Source: JBLHKW01 sp047618565 (lineage in GTDB: Bacteria; Planctomycetota; UBA1135; GCA-002686595). Taken from it: DNA of 34,769 bases. The stretch covers positions 1 to 34,769 of the forward strand of contig JBLHKW010000041.1 in assembly GCA_047618565.1 (NCBI GenBank). Reading direction: 5' to 3'. Below the pieces are notes generated by a model. It was not told where the DNA came from. It saw only the letters and a program-made list of their open reading frames with translations, and did not search any database. Both the position numbers and the translations under genes were made by a program. This document shows, piece by piece, positions 23,523 through 31,763 of this stretch. Positions within the stretch are counted from its first letter, which is position 1, and every line of letters starts with the position of its first letter.

Positions 23523-24458
23523 TCACCCTGTGGTTACCGTCCCGGTCGCCGGAAGCCTCAGCAGCCGCTTTGCGTTGCCCGCAAAGATCTGCTGCTGTTC
23601 CACGGCGGCAATGCCCAGATCCTCGAGCAGTGCCTGTTGCTCTTCGAATCGATCGCGGCGCCAGCCCGCGGGAAACGTGCCCGAGTCCGTGCCAAACAGG
23701 ATGCGTTCGTGACCAAACGCGCCCAGGGCCCGTTCGAAGACCTCGCCCAGACTGGTGCGTGTTGGCTGGGTGCGTATCCAGCCGTTCGTGGACGACGTGT
23801 CGACGCAGACGTTGTCCGCCTGGGCTCCGAGCATCAAGGTCTCGCGCAAGAAACCGGCGCCAAAGTGCGGGACGACAAAGGTCACCCGCGGAAAGGCGTT
23901 GGCCGCGGGCAAAATGTCGAGCGGGTTGGCGAAGCGCATGTCGTAGGGGCGCGCCAGCCCGAGCAGGTCGCGCAACTTGACGACGAGCATGCCGCAGTGG
24001 ACGTAGACGATCGCCTCGTGCTCGGACAGGACCTCGAGTAGTTCCCGTGCGCCTTCGTCCCCGATGCGGTAGTGGTGCATTGCGGGGAAGGTGAGCACGC
24101 CGCGGAATCCGTGATCGTTGATCAGCGTCTCGACCCGACCCGCGGCACCGGGCAGCATCGGATGCACCAGGGCCATCGGCGTGATGCGACCGGCAGCAGC
24201 CCGCGCGGCTTCGGAGAGCGCAGGGACCTCCTCGGGCAGGCTCGCAAAGCTGACCATGTGTTCGACGCCCTTGGCATCCAGCTCGCTGACCCAGCGCAGT
24301 GCATGTTCGGCCACGTCTAGGGCTGGGAGCTCGATGCCAGTCTTGGCCAAGATCGGGGCCAGCTTGGTCTCCCGGTCACCGGGCTGCGGGGAGAGGTCGG
24401 TCAGCGTGTCGAAGAAGACGCGCGAGAAGAAGTGAGCGTGGAAGTCGACGATGCGCAT
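23523..24458 (-). CDS. Amidohydrolase-superfamily protein (amidohydrolase 2 type)
   Basis: TIM-barrel metal-dependent hydrolase or decarboxylase, 311 residues from the ATG at 24458. That start puts the metal-binding MRIVDFHAHFF (His7/His9) at the N-terminus; an upstream in-frame start at 24497 adds 13 residues unlike the family. Other ligands are VYVHCGM (151-157, His154), VVPHFGAG (195-202, His198) and ILFGTDSG (253-260, Asp258), the usual order for the amidohydrolase-2 group related to ACMSD. GFRGVLTFP (118-125 region) is also typical. The substrate is unknown. The gene lies 125 bp downstream of nothing related; its neighbour on the same strand (22385-23398) is a structural protein. Confidence 0.85.
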   Translation of the reverse strand: MRIVDFHAHFFSRVFFDTLTDLSPQPGDRETKLAPILAKTGIELPALDVAEHALRWVSELDAKGVEHMVSFASLPEEVPALSEAARAAAGRITPMALVHPMLPGAAGRVETLINDHGFRGVLTFPAMHHYRIGDEGARELLEVLSEHEAIVYVHCGMLVVKLRDLLGLARPYDMRFANPLDILPAANAFPRVTFVVPHFGAGFLRETLMLGAQADNVCVDTSSTNGWIRTQPTRTSLGEVFERALGAFGHERILFGTDSGTFPAGWRRDRFEEQQALLEDLGIAAVEQQQIFAGNAKRLLRLPATGTVTTG

Positions 24459-24515
24459 GGGCGCAATGTAGCACTCTCGAACCAGGATATCCGGCATCGC
24501 TGCCGACGGACCGCG

Positions 24516-24764
24516 CTACTCGCGTGGGTTCGAGCGGGGTTCCCGGTGGTCGCGGCGCGAGGGCACGGTGCCTGCGGGGGCGAGGACGGGCGGCGGGTCC
24601 ACGGACTCCAGGCCAAGGGTGCGTTCCAGGACGGCCTTGACCTCCGCTCCGACGCTTGCGGGCGTGGGAAGCGGGTCATCCTTTGGCCACATGCTGACGG
24701 CGACACAGCCTACGACACAGGCGCTCAGGACGAAGAGGTGCAGGCGGGACTCAGGAGCTCTCAT
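24516..24764 (-). CDS. Small single-pass membrane or secreted protein
   Basis: Protein of 82 residues with one hydrophobic segment (LHLFVLSACVVGCVAVSMW, about 8-26) followed by a Pro-rich, charged tail. It could be a signal-anchored small protein. No Shine-Dalgarno is evident, and overlapping open frames exist on the other strand, so its reality rests only on the hydrophobic N-terminus, its sensible position between two genes and codon composition. It lies 57 bp upstream of the amidohydrolase start on the same strand. Confidence 0.4.
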   Translation of the reverse strand: MRAPESRLHLFVLSACVVGCVAVSMWPKDDPLPTPASVGAEVKAVLERTLGLESVDPPPVLAPAGTVPSRRDHREPRSNPRE

Positions 24765-24969
24765 TGCTTGCGTTAGGGAGGTTCACGGGGGACCGGTCTT
24801 GGCTATCGGATCCCTGATTTTCAGGTCTTGACCGTGATCCAGAAATCGAGCCACGCTGCCGCGAAGATTCTTCGGGGTCGCCTGGAGCGCGGCCCGGGAT
24901 GCGCTAACCTCTCAGCCCCTTGGGCCGCCGGCGGCCTTCGTCTCGACGCCGTTTTTGGAGCCAGATCGC

Positions 24970-25482
24970 ATGGAATCGTGGGGCATCGCCATATCGAAGG
25001 AGTACCTGAAGTTCTCCGCAGCGCACTTCCTGATCTTCCCTGATGGGACGGCCGAGCGACTGCACGGGCACAACTACCGCGTCTTCGTGGAGGTCGTCGG
25101 TGCGCTGGGGGAGCACGGGCTGCTGATCGACTTCAAGATGATCAAGCCGATCATCCGCGACCTGGTCGACAAGCTTGATGAACACTGGCTGCTTCCGGGG
25201 GAGCATCCGGTGCTGCGAGTCGAGACCCGGGACGATGGCATCTGTGAGGTGCGCTACCAGGAACGCTACTACGCGGCTCCGATCGAGGACGTCATCGTCC
25301 TGCCGATCAACAACACCAGTTCCGAAAACCTGGCGGCATGGCTGGGACGCGAGCTGCGGACCCGTCTGCTCGAGCGCTTTCCCGATGTCGTGCTGACGAG
25401 CCTGCGCCTCGCGGTCGAGGAGACCGCCGGACAGCGTGGCATCTACAGCTTCGAACGCTCTGCGAGCGACGCTTCGACCTGA
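24970..25482 (+). CDS. 6-pyruvoyl-tetrahydropterin synthase family protein, PTPS-III-like
   Basis: T-fold pterin enzyme of 170 residues. Zinc ligands are His19 in KFSAAHF and His32/His34 in RLHGHNYRV. LDEHWL (69-74), NNTSSENLA (114-122) and LAVEETAGQRGIY (147-159, the substrate-anchoring Glu) complete the family pattern. QueD and classical PTPS have a catalytic Cys four residues before HGH (C-x3-HGH). Here that position is Ala28, and Glu29 gives E-x2-HGH. That is the mark, as I recall it, of PTPS-III enzymes, which make 6-hydroxymethyl-dihydropterin and can replace FolB in folate synthesis. An insert of ~35 residues (80-113) makes it longer than E. coli QueD. The ATG at 24970 has GGAG 9 bp upstream. 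Its 3' end overlaps a convergent gene by 40 bp. Confidence 0.85.
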   Translation: MESWGIAISKEYLKFSAAHFLIFPDGTAERLHGHNYRVFVEVVGALGEHGLLIDFKMIKPIIRDLVDKLDEHWLLPGEHPVLRVETRDDGICEVRYQERYYAAPIEDVIVLPINNTSSENLAAWLGRELRTRLLERFPDVVLTSLRLAVEETAGQRGIYSFERSASDAST

Positions 25483-26549
25483 TCTCTGATGAAGGTGAGC
25501 GAGCTCACGTTGACCGTTGCCGGGCTGCCCGTCAGCTGCAGTCGGGCCTGGACGCCATCCAGGTTCTCGCGGCCGCTCTCGACCAGGTAGTCGACCAGGG
25601 AGTCGACGACGAATCCCGGGTACATCATCAGGAGCTGGATGATCTCGCGCTCACCGAGGGATTCGATGGCGGCCGTCTGCCAGGTCTTCGCGTCGGTGGT
25701 CAGGCCGGCAGCGGCCAGGAGCCAGGCGGTCGGGACCTTCGAGTGGCCCGCGCGGATGGACTGCACGCACAGCTCGTTCAGGGCCTCCAGGCCCTGGCGT
25801 TCGATGATCCGTTCGATGAGCAGATAGGAGAGGCCGTAGTAGCCACGTTTCGTGGTCGAGGCCAGCGTGGAAGAGGACAGGCCAGCTTGGACCTTGAAGA
25901 CCGACAGATGTCCATCCGTCGGCAACTCCTCGGAGGTCAACGCGATGCGCGCCGACCAGATGGGCGGGCTGGGCCAGGGGCTGTCATTGCGCTCGCCAGT
26001 CTCCTGGACGATCTTCAGGTCCATCGTCAGGCCGCCGCAGCCGAGGGCGGCGCTGGAGAAGCGTCCGGCGCGCAGGCGCGCAGCGCCATCGGGTGCCAGG
26101 CGCGCCGAGATGGCGTCGCACAGGCCCTCTTCGAGTGAGCCGGGCAGGGCGCGCCAGCTGGCTCCAAGGGCGGCGTGAACCAGTTCGTGGGCCAGGGTGC
26201 GTTCCAGGCTGTCCGCGTGACGGGAGATCAGGATCCGGTCGTGGCTCTCGGACCACAGGCCCTCTGCATCGGCCACCGCGGGGCGCGGATTGCGGTACAG
26301 GCTTGGACGATCCTGAACCCAGACCTCCAGCTCATCGAGCTTCGTGTCGGGAACCATGGCGAGCAGTCGCGGCTCGAGGTCGGAAAGCATTTTCGCCACG
26401 TATTCGGCCTCCGTGACCGAGTCCGCGCGCACCACGCTCGAGCTGGCCCCTGCGGTCCATTCCGGGGCCGTCGCCATGCATCCAGTGAGCGCGAAAGCGA
26501 TGGCGCAGGCCAGGGCAGTATGGAGGACGGTGGTTCGGGGGCTTCGCAC
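25443..26549 (-). CDS. Lipoprotein with HExxH metallopeptidase-like motif
   Basis: Protein of 368 residues from a GTG at 26549. The leader ends in the canonical lipobox LTGC (Cys24). The zinc-peptidase helix is RTLAHELVHAALG (117-129; His121, Glu122, His125), with a downstream Glu pair in GSLEEGLCDAI (137-147) as the likely third ligand, the gluzincin arrangement (HExxH + E). The rest has helices such as KRGYYGLSYLLIERIIERQG and a C-terminal VNVSSLTFIRDQVE. A cell-surface peptidase is inferred; the substrate is unknown. It starts 79 bp after the stop of the second sulfatase-like gene on the same strand and may be the third gene of that operon. Its 3' end overlaps the pterin synthase gene. Confidence 0.78.
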   Translation of the reverse strand: MRSPRTTVLHTALACAIAFALTGCMATAPEWTAGASSSVVRADSVTEAEYVAKMLSDLEPRLLAMVPDTKLDELEVWVQDRPSLYRNPRPAVADAEGLWSESHDRILISRHADSLERTLAHELVHAALGASWRALPGSLEEGLCDAISARLAPDGAARLRAGRFSSAALGCGGLTMDLKIVQETGERNDSPWPSPPIWSARIALTSEELPTDGHLSVFKVQAGLSSSTLASTTKRGYYGLSYLLIERIIERQGLEALNELCVQSIRAGHSKVPTAWLLAAAGLTTDAKTWQTAAIESLGEREIIQLLMMYPGFVVDSLVDYLVESGRENLDGVQARLQLTGSPATVNVSSLTFIRDQVEASLAERSKL

Positions 26550-26628
26550 CCCGAAAAGTACCCCGCTCTGACCGCCCGCGCGGGGTTCCGGGGTCTTTGT
26601 TCAGGCCTCCTCAGGGCCCCTCAGTGCG

Positions 26629-29031
26629 TCACCTGAAACGGTCGCACCAGGCGCAGTCTTCATGCTCCAGGTCGAACCAGGCACCCTCTTCGACCGGCTC
26701 TGCGTTCGCGTAGCCCAGCTGGGCGAGCTGCGCATTGCCCTCGCGCGTTTGGGTGCCCTCGCCACGCAGGTTCAACTCGCGGGCCTCCGACAGCCAGCGC
26801 ACGAGGCGCGCGCGCATTCGCGTCGCGCGCTCGAATTCCTTGTCGATCAGGTCGTTCTCGCAGCCCGGGTCGACGCGCAGGTCGTACAGCTCGACCTGGT
26901 GCAGATCGCGCGGGAAGCTGATCGCCGACTGATGGTGCTCGCGCAGGTGCAGGATCAGGTGCCACCCGCCGCTGTTGATCGCGCTCGAAAAGCCGTGCGC
27001 GGAGATCAGGAAGCGCGGCTCGCGCTCGAAGGTGTCTTCCAGGGCGGCGCGCAGGTCGCGACCGGCTAGTTCTGTGTCCTCGAGGCCGGCCAGGTTGAGC
27101 AGGGTACGACCCACGTCGAGCACGCTGACGGGAGCGTCGACGACCTGACCCGTCGCGCCGCCGGGCCAGCTCAGGATGAGCGGGATGTGGACCGTGTCCG
27201 GGTACAGCTCGGCGTGGTCCCAGTAGACGCCGTGCTGCCCGAAGGACTCGCCGTGATCGGCCGTGAAGGCGACGATCCCGTTGCGGAAGCGATCGCGCTC
27301 GAGAATGCGCGCCAGCTGCTGATCGAGGTAGTCGACCTCGCCGCGGTACTGGGTATAGGGGAAGTCGACGTCGCGCAGGCCCGCGAGGAACTGCGGGATG
27401 AGCTCCTCGTCGATGGCGAGCGGGGTCTCGGGGTCCCGGGGATCCTTGCCTGAGTCGTAGTAGCGCCCGGAATAGGGTGCCGGGGGCTCATAGGGCGAGT
27501 GCGCGTCGAAGACGTGCAGCCACACGAAGATCGGTTCACCGGCAGCCATGTCGAGCCATTCCTCGAGCAGGTCGAGGGTCTCCGACGAATCGCGGTCCGC
27601 GTGGTGCGGGGCCGACATGCGCTCGAAGCCCTGGCCGAGACCGCTCTCGTCATCCATCAGGTGGTGCGCGGAGAGGGCCGCAAAGGTGCGGTAGCCGCCT
27701 TCCTGGAAGCCCTCGGCCATGGTGATGGCCTGGGACACGAGCGGCGAACGGTTGTTCACTATGCGCGTGTCGCGCGGGTTGACCGCGGTCATGATCGAGA
27801 CGTGCGAGGGGTTGGTCACGTTTGTGGCCGAGTAGCAATCCTCGAACACGACGCCGCGCGCCGCGAGGGCGTCCAGCGTCGGCGTGATGACCAGGTCGCC
27901 CGCTGTCCCTATGTGATCGGCGCGGTGCGTGTCGGACGTGATCAGGAGCACCGTGGGGGCCGCACTGCCGCGCGAGCGCACGCGCGCTTCCCCGATCAGG
28001 CAGACGCCTTCGAGGTCGGAGTCCACCTTGAGCGTGAAGTTGACGCTCAGCGTTCCCCGTCCGTATTGCGCCAGATCGACGCTCGCATCGTGCCACTCGG
28101 CCTTCTTGGAAGCGGATCGCTCCAGGGGGTACTTGTGGGTTCCGAGGAGCCGGCCGTCGCGGGTCAGCTCGACGATGACCGCCGAGCGTCCTGTGCGCTT
28201 GCCGTTTGGCCCTTTTCCAGGGCGCAGGCGCAGGTCTTCAGGGGTGCCGTAACTGAAGACCAGCTCCGTGTTGGGTTGGGCATCGATCTCGCCCACGAGC
28301 GGATTCTCGCTGGTGAGCCCTACACCGCGGCGGGCGTCGTCCAGGTTGCTGCGGATGGCCACGAGGTCGGCTTCGGGCCCGGGCAGGAAGGTGGAGATGG
28401 GCCGGTGCTGGGCGATGACCCCGAACAGCAGCATCGTCTTCGTGAGGCTGTCCACGCGGATCAGGATCTCGTCGATGTCTCCCTCCAGCTGGCGCAGCTT
28501 CGGGAAGGAGAAGGTCAAGGCGCGCGTCGCCGAGGCGACCGAGACGGCGTCGGACACCGCGACCGGTCGTCCTTCGCGCTTGAGGAAGACCTGCACCGTT
28601 TCACGGTTGAACGTGCGCAGGAGCACCACGATCTCGTTGATCGACGTTGCCGGGATCGAGACCGGGATCGAGATCTGCTTCGGCTCCTGATCGTCCAGCC
28701 TCAGCCCGGGTTCCTTCTTGGCATCCGCACCGCGCGAGAGCGGCAGGCGCGGGTGGAACTGGGTCTGCTTGCACAGCACCTGCCATGGTTCGATTTCGGC
28801 CGTGGGCGTCAGGTGCTCGACGATGGTCGGCCGCAGCTCCGCATCCGTGGGCGTGTTCTGGCGCGTCAGCTGCAGCGGCACATGCAGGGCATCGCCCATG
28901 TGCACCACACCCTGCGGCTGCTCCGCCGGTGCGCAAGAGCTGGTGGGCCACAGCGATGCTAGCCCCAACGCCAGCAGCAGCAGGCTCGGGGACACGGATC
29001 GCGATCGGTCTGCGGGGTAGCGGTCAGTCAT
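26629..29031 (-). CDS. Sulfatase-fold lipoprotein with Thr in place of formylglycine Cys, paralog B
   Basis: Protein of 800 residues from the ATG at 29031, which overlaps the stop of the upstream paralog by 8 bp. An exported leader (SPSLLLLALGLASLW) is followed by Cys33. Residues ~40-355 form a domain of beta-rich character I do not recognise, and ~358 onward is an alkaline-phosphatase/sulfatase domain: VLLITSDTHRADHIG (361-375), ATNVTNPSHVSIMTA (402-416), FVWLHVFDAHSPYEPP, VAFTADHGESFGQHG and HIPLILSWPGG. The nucleophile position of the C/S-x-P-x-R signature is Thr406 in T-N-P-S-H, so no formylglycine can form. It may therefore be a phosphodiester/phosphomonoester hydrolase or transferase. 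The end carries C-x2-C (DCAWCDRFR), shared with its paralog. Confidence 0.87.
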   Translation of the reverse strand: MTDRYPADRSRSVSPSLLLLALGLASLWPTSSCAPAEQPQGVVHMGDALHVPLQLTRQNTPTDAELRPTIVEHLTPTAEIEPWQVLCKQTQFHPRLPLSRGADAKKEPGLRLDDQEPKQISIPVSIPATSINEIVVLLRTFNRETVQVFLKREGRPVAVSDAVSVASATRALTFSFPKLRQLEGDIDEILIRVDSLTKTMLLFGVIAQHRPISTFLPGPEADLVAIRSNLDDARRGVGLTSENPLVGEIDAQPNTELVFSYGTPEDLRLRPGKGPNGKRTGRSAVIVELTRDGRLLGTHKYPLERSASKKAEWHDASVDLAQYGRGTLSVNFTLKVDSDLEGVCLIGEARVRSRGSAAPTVLLITSDTHRADHIGTAGDLVITPTLDALAARGVVFEDCYSATNVTNPSHVSIMTAVNPRDTRIVNNRSPLVSQAITMAEGFQEGGYRTFAALSAHHLMDDESGLGQGFERMSAPHHADRDSSETLDLLEEWLDMAAGEPIFVWLHVFDAHSPYEPPAPYSGRYYDSGKDPRDPETPLAIDEELIPQFLAGLRDVDFPYTQYRGEVDYLDQQLARILERDRFRNGIVAFTADHGESFGQHGVYWDHAELYPDTVHIPLILSWPGGATGQVVDAPVSVLDVGRTLLNLAGLEDTELAGRDLRAALEDTFEREPRFLISAHGFSSAINSGGWHLILHLREHHQSAISFPRDLHQVELYDLRVDPGCENDLIDKEFERATRMRARLVRWLSEARELNLRGEGTQTREGNAQLAQLGYANAEPVEEGAWFDLEHEDCAWCDRFR

Positions 29032-31423
29032 TGAATTGGGCGCAGTGCTCGCACTCGCACTCGACATCGATCCAGGTCTTCGTCTCCACCACAGCCGCAC
29101 CTGTCGCGTACCCGAGGGCGGCCAGCTGGGCCATCGCCTCGTCGGTCTGCTGACCGGCCATCGTGAGATTGTTATCCGAGGACGTGGTGAGCCAGTCCAC
29201 GAGCATCGCTCGCAGCTGGCCAATGCGCCGGGTCTCCACGCTCTCGCCGGCAGCCAGGTCGTTCAGGCAGGCGAGGTCCTGTTCCAGGTTGTAGAGCTCG
29301 AACGAGTGCAGCGGTCGCTCCTCGCGGAAGCGGCCCTTGTAGGGACGCAGGTAGAGCACGAAGTGCCAGGGCTTGAGGGTCACCGAGGCGGAGCTGGCGT
29401 TGGCCGAGAGGGCGAAGCGTGGCAGTTCCGAGTGTTCCGAAGCCGGGTCGAGGTCGCTCACCAAGCTCTCCCCCGGGAACTCCAGGTGCTCGAGGCCCGA
29501 GAGGTCGAGCAGCGTGCGCCCTAGGTGGATCTGCTCGACGCCATGCTCGACGCGAATCCCGCCGGGGCCATCGGGCCAGGCCAGGATCAACGGTATGTGC
29601 AGGGTGTCCGGATAGAGGGCCGCGTGGTTGAAGTAGGTCCCGCCCTTCTCGAGGATCTCGCCGTGGTCCGCCGTGACGGCCAGGATGCCCTGACTCAGGC
29701 GCGGGTGCTCGAGCAGGCGCCGCAACTCGTGGTCCAGGTAGGTGATCTCCGCGCGGTACTGGGCCTTCGGGAACTCGACGTCGCGCACCTCGCGCAGGTC
29801 GTCCGGGATGCAGTCTGCGCCAAACTCGATGGCCGGCAGTTCGTCGTCGAAGGGGTTCTTGTTCTCCGGGTAGTAGTACCGGTCGAACCGTTCGGGCGGC
29901 CCGTAGGGGTGGTGGGCGTCGAAGAGGTGCATCCAGACGAAGACCGGCACGCCATCCGCGTCCTCGAGCCACTTGCGCACGTGGTCGACCGCGACGCTCG
30001 CATCCCAGGTCGAACTGCCCGGCGCCAACATGCGGTCGAAGCCCTGGCCCAGACCGGTGCCGGAGGGACCCAGGTGGCGGACGCTCACGACGCCGATGGT
30101 CATGTAACCGGCCTCACGGTAGCGCTCGGCCAGGGTCTGGGCCTGGTCGGAAAGGTGGGCCGTGTTCGTGACGAGGTGCGTATCGCGCGGGTGCGTGGCG
30201 GTCATCAGGGCCACGTGCGAGGGCGATGTCACGTTCGTGCTCGCGTAACAGTCCTCGAACAGGACGCCGCGCTTCGCGAGCGCGTCGAGGGCCGGCGTCT
30301 CGATGTGGAGCACCGAGTCGACGCTGCCCAGGTGGTCTCCGCGGTGCGTGTCCGAGGTGACCAGCAAGACCGAGGGCGCCGTGCTGCCGCGCTGGATCAC
30401 CGCAAACTCCGCCAGCGCGCAGAGCGCGTCACCCTCGTCCACGCTGAGCTCGATGTGGACGTCGATGGGTCCTTCGAAGTCTGTCAGGGCGATCTCGGCT
30501 TCCTCCCAGATCGAGTCGACCGAAGCATCCGACACCATCTCCGCCTGCCAGTTACGCCTCATGGCACCCGGCGCTCCGCCGCTGGAGGCGACACCGGTAA
30601 GCGTTACCGCGAGTCGAACCTGCTGTCCATCGACGTGCAATGTCTGCGGCAGCCCGTATGCGAAACGCAGGATCGCGTCTGAGTTGGCATCGATCCTGCA
30701 GGTCAGGGGCACACCGCTCGCGACGCCGACCCCATGGCGTGCATGATCGAGCTCGATCAGGTGTCCCTCACCCTCCGGATCCGGAAGCGCCATGGAGCGA
30801 GGCCGGTAGAGCACGTCGGCGCCGTGTACCTCGAACCACTTGCTGCCCTTGGCCAGCTGGAAGTTCATCGTGTCGTAGACCACGCTCGTGCGCCCCATGC
30901 GCGGCAGGTCGAAGAGCACGGTCTGCAGTTCCTGCGTGTTGACGGTCGCCATGCGGGCCGAGTCCATCTGCATGCCGTCGGGACCCGTGACGCGCAGGCT
31001 GATCGAGAACACACCCGGAAAGATCCCGCGCAGGGCCACCTGATTGAAAGTCTTGCTGGAGAACTCGCCGGGGATCGTGACCCGGCGCTTGCCCCAGGAG
31101 TCGACGCGCACGGCGAAGCGTCCGTTCTCCAGGCGTTTCGCCCGCGCGGGGACCTTGGCCTTGACCGTCCACGTTTCGAGGCTCTCGGTCGGCTCGAGGT
31201 GCTGGACCACCAGCAGTTCGGGCTTGGGGTGCGAGCTGTCGACCCGCCGCAGGGTCGGGCGCTCGAGGCGTCCGGTCGTGCCGGGGGCCGGGCCGTCGCT
31301 CGCTCCGCAGCCCACCAGGCCGAGGGCGCCGGCTCCAATGAGGGCGCCGGTTCCAATAAGGAAGAGCGCGGCGCTGTTCAGGCGCCAGACGCAGGATCGG
31401 GTCAGCTGGGGGGGGAATCGCAT
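29024..31423 (-). CDS. Sulfatase-fold lipoprotein with Thr in place of formylglycine Cys, paralog A
   Basis: Protein of 799 residues. The ATG at 31423 is supported by AGAGGT at 31428-31433 and by a leader with the lipobox GLVGC (Cys39). The layout equals the downstream paralog: an unrecognised beta-rich N-terminal half (~60-345), then the sulfatase domain with SVLLVTSDTHRGDHLG (351-366), STNVTSPSHVALMTA (395-409, Thr399 at the nucleophile position), FVWMHLFDAHHPYGPP, AVTADHGEILEKGG and HIPLILAWPDG. Metal-binding Asp/His residues look intact. The C-terminus has a Cys cluster (ECECEHCAQF), the second C-x2-C-like tail. It is the first gene of a three-gene minus-strand cluster. The alkaline-phosphatase superfamily uses Thr in phosphatases, phosphoglycerol and phosphoethanolamine transferases, so phospho-chemistry at the cell surface is a fair alternative to sulfate ester hydrolysis. 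Confidence 0.87.
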   Translation of the reverse strand: MRFPPQLTRSCVWRLNSAALFLIGTGALIGAGALGLVGCGASDGPAPGTTGRLERPTLRRVDSSHPKPELLVVQHLEPTESLETWTVKAKVPARAKRLENGRFAVRVDSWGKRRVTIPGEFSSKTFNQVALRGIFPGVFSISLRVTGPDGMQMDSARMATVNTQELQTVLFDLPRMGRTSVVYDTMNFQLAKGSKWFEVHGADVLYRPRSMALPDPEGEGHLIELDHARHGVGVASGVPLTCRIDANSDAILRFAYGLPQTLHVDGQQVRLAVTLTGVASSGGAPGAMRRNWQAEMVSDASVDSIWEEAEIALTDFEGPIDVHIELSVDEGDALCALAEFAVIQRGSTAPSVLLVTSDTHRGDHLGSVDSVLHIETPALDALAKRGVLFEDCYASTNVTSPSHVALMTATHPRDTHLVTNTAHLSDQAQTLAERYREAGYMTIGVVSVRHLGPSGTGLGQGFDRMLAPGSSTWDASVAVDHVRKWLEDADGVPVFVWMHLFDAHHPYGPPERFDRYYYPENKNPFDDELPAIEFGADCIPDDLREVRDVEFPKAQYRAEITYLDHELRRLLEHPRLSQGILAVTADHGEILEKGGTYFNHAALYPDTLHIPLILAWPDGPGGIRVEHGVEQIHLGRTLLDLSGLEHLEFPGESLVSDLDPASEHSELPRFALSANASSASVTLKPWHFVLYLRPYKGRFREERPLHSFELYNLEQDLACLNDLAAGESVETRRIGQLRAMLVDWLTTSSDNNLTMAGQQTDEAMAQLAALGYATGAAVVETKTWIDVECECEHCAQFND

Positions 31424-31602
31424 CGGGACCTCTGGGGGAGAGTCAGGCAATGTAGCCTATCGGGCTCTGCGGGGCCCGGCCGCCCTCCCGCCCCTGCAAA
31501 GTTTGCGCACAGGCGGCTGCGGGGGCCGCCCGACCCGACCAGGGCGTGCGGCCCGGCCGATCGAGGGCCCCGCAGCGACTGCGCGCCTCTTCGCCGGAGA
31601 CC
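31424..31602. other. Non-coding upstream region of the sulfatase-like operon
   Basis: About 180 bp between the sulfatase-like operon and the palindromic element. I see no convincing gene: the open frames on the plus strand here are shadows. It presumably carries the operon's promoter, but I cannot point to clear -35/-10 boxes in this G+C-rich sequence. Confidence 0.5.
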
Positions 31603-31604
31603 TA

Positions 31605-31763
31605 ACAGCCCGTGGTGAAAGTCACGGCGGGCTCGAAGCCGTCAGGATTCGAGCTGGCAAGGCACGCTGACGACGCGTATTCGTGGATACTCGGAGGAAG
31701 CGCAACGCCGCCAGGGCGGAGCCTGGCGGATTTGAGCGGGTCGTGAGTTTCACCACGGGCTGC
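31605..31763. mobile_element. MITE-like palindromic element A flanked by TA
   Basis: A 159-bp element. Its ends are inverted copies, ACAGCCCGTGGTGAAAGTC on the left and GCAGCCCGTGGTGAAACTC (complement) on the right, followed by CACG, with two mismatches in about 23 bp. TA flanks both sides (31603-31604 and 31764-31765), as expected for IS630/Tc1-mariner-type insertion. An internal perfect 8-bp stem hairpin lies at 31709-31730 (CCGCCAGG / CCTGGCGG). It holds no gene. The right end supplies the final G of the TAG stop of the lipoprotein gene at 31763-32494. Confidence 0.75.

Noticed and set aside
24432..24776. Plus-strand open frame of 114 codons opposite the small membrane protein
   Set aside because: It overlaps the amidohydrolase start antisense and has no signal, motif or ribosome-binding site.
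27499..28962. Plus-strand open frame of 487 codons
   Set aside because: It is antisense to a sulfatase-fold gene that has clear motifs; the translation is Arg/Gly/Val/His-rich without structure.
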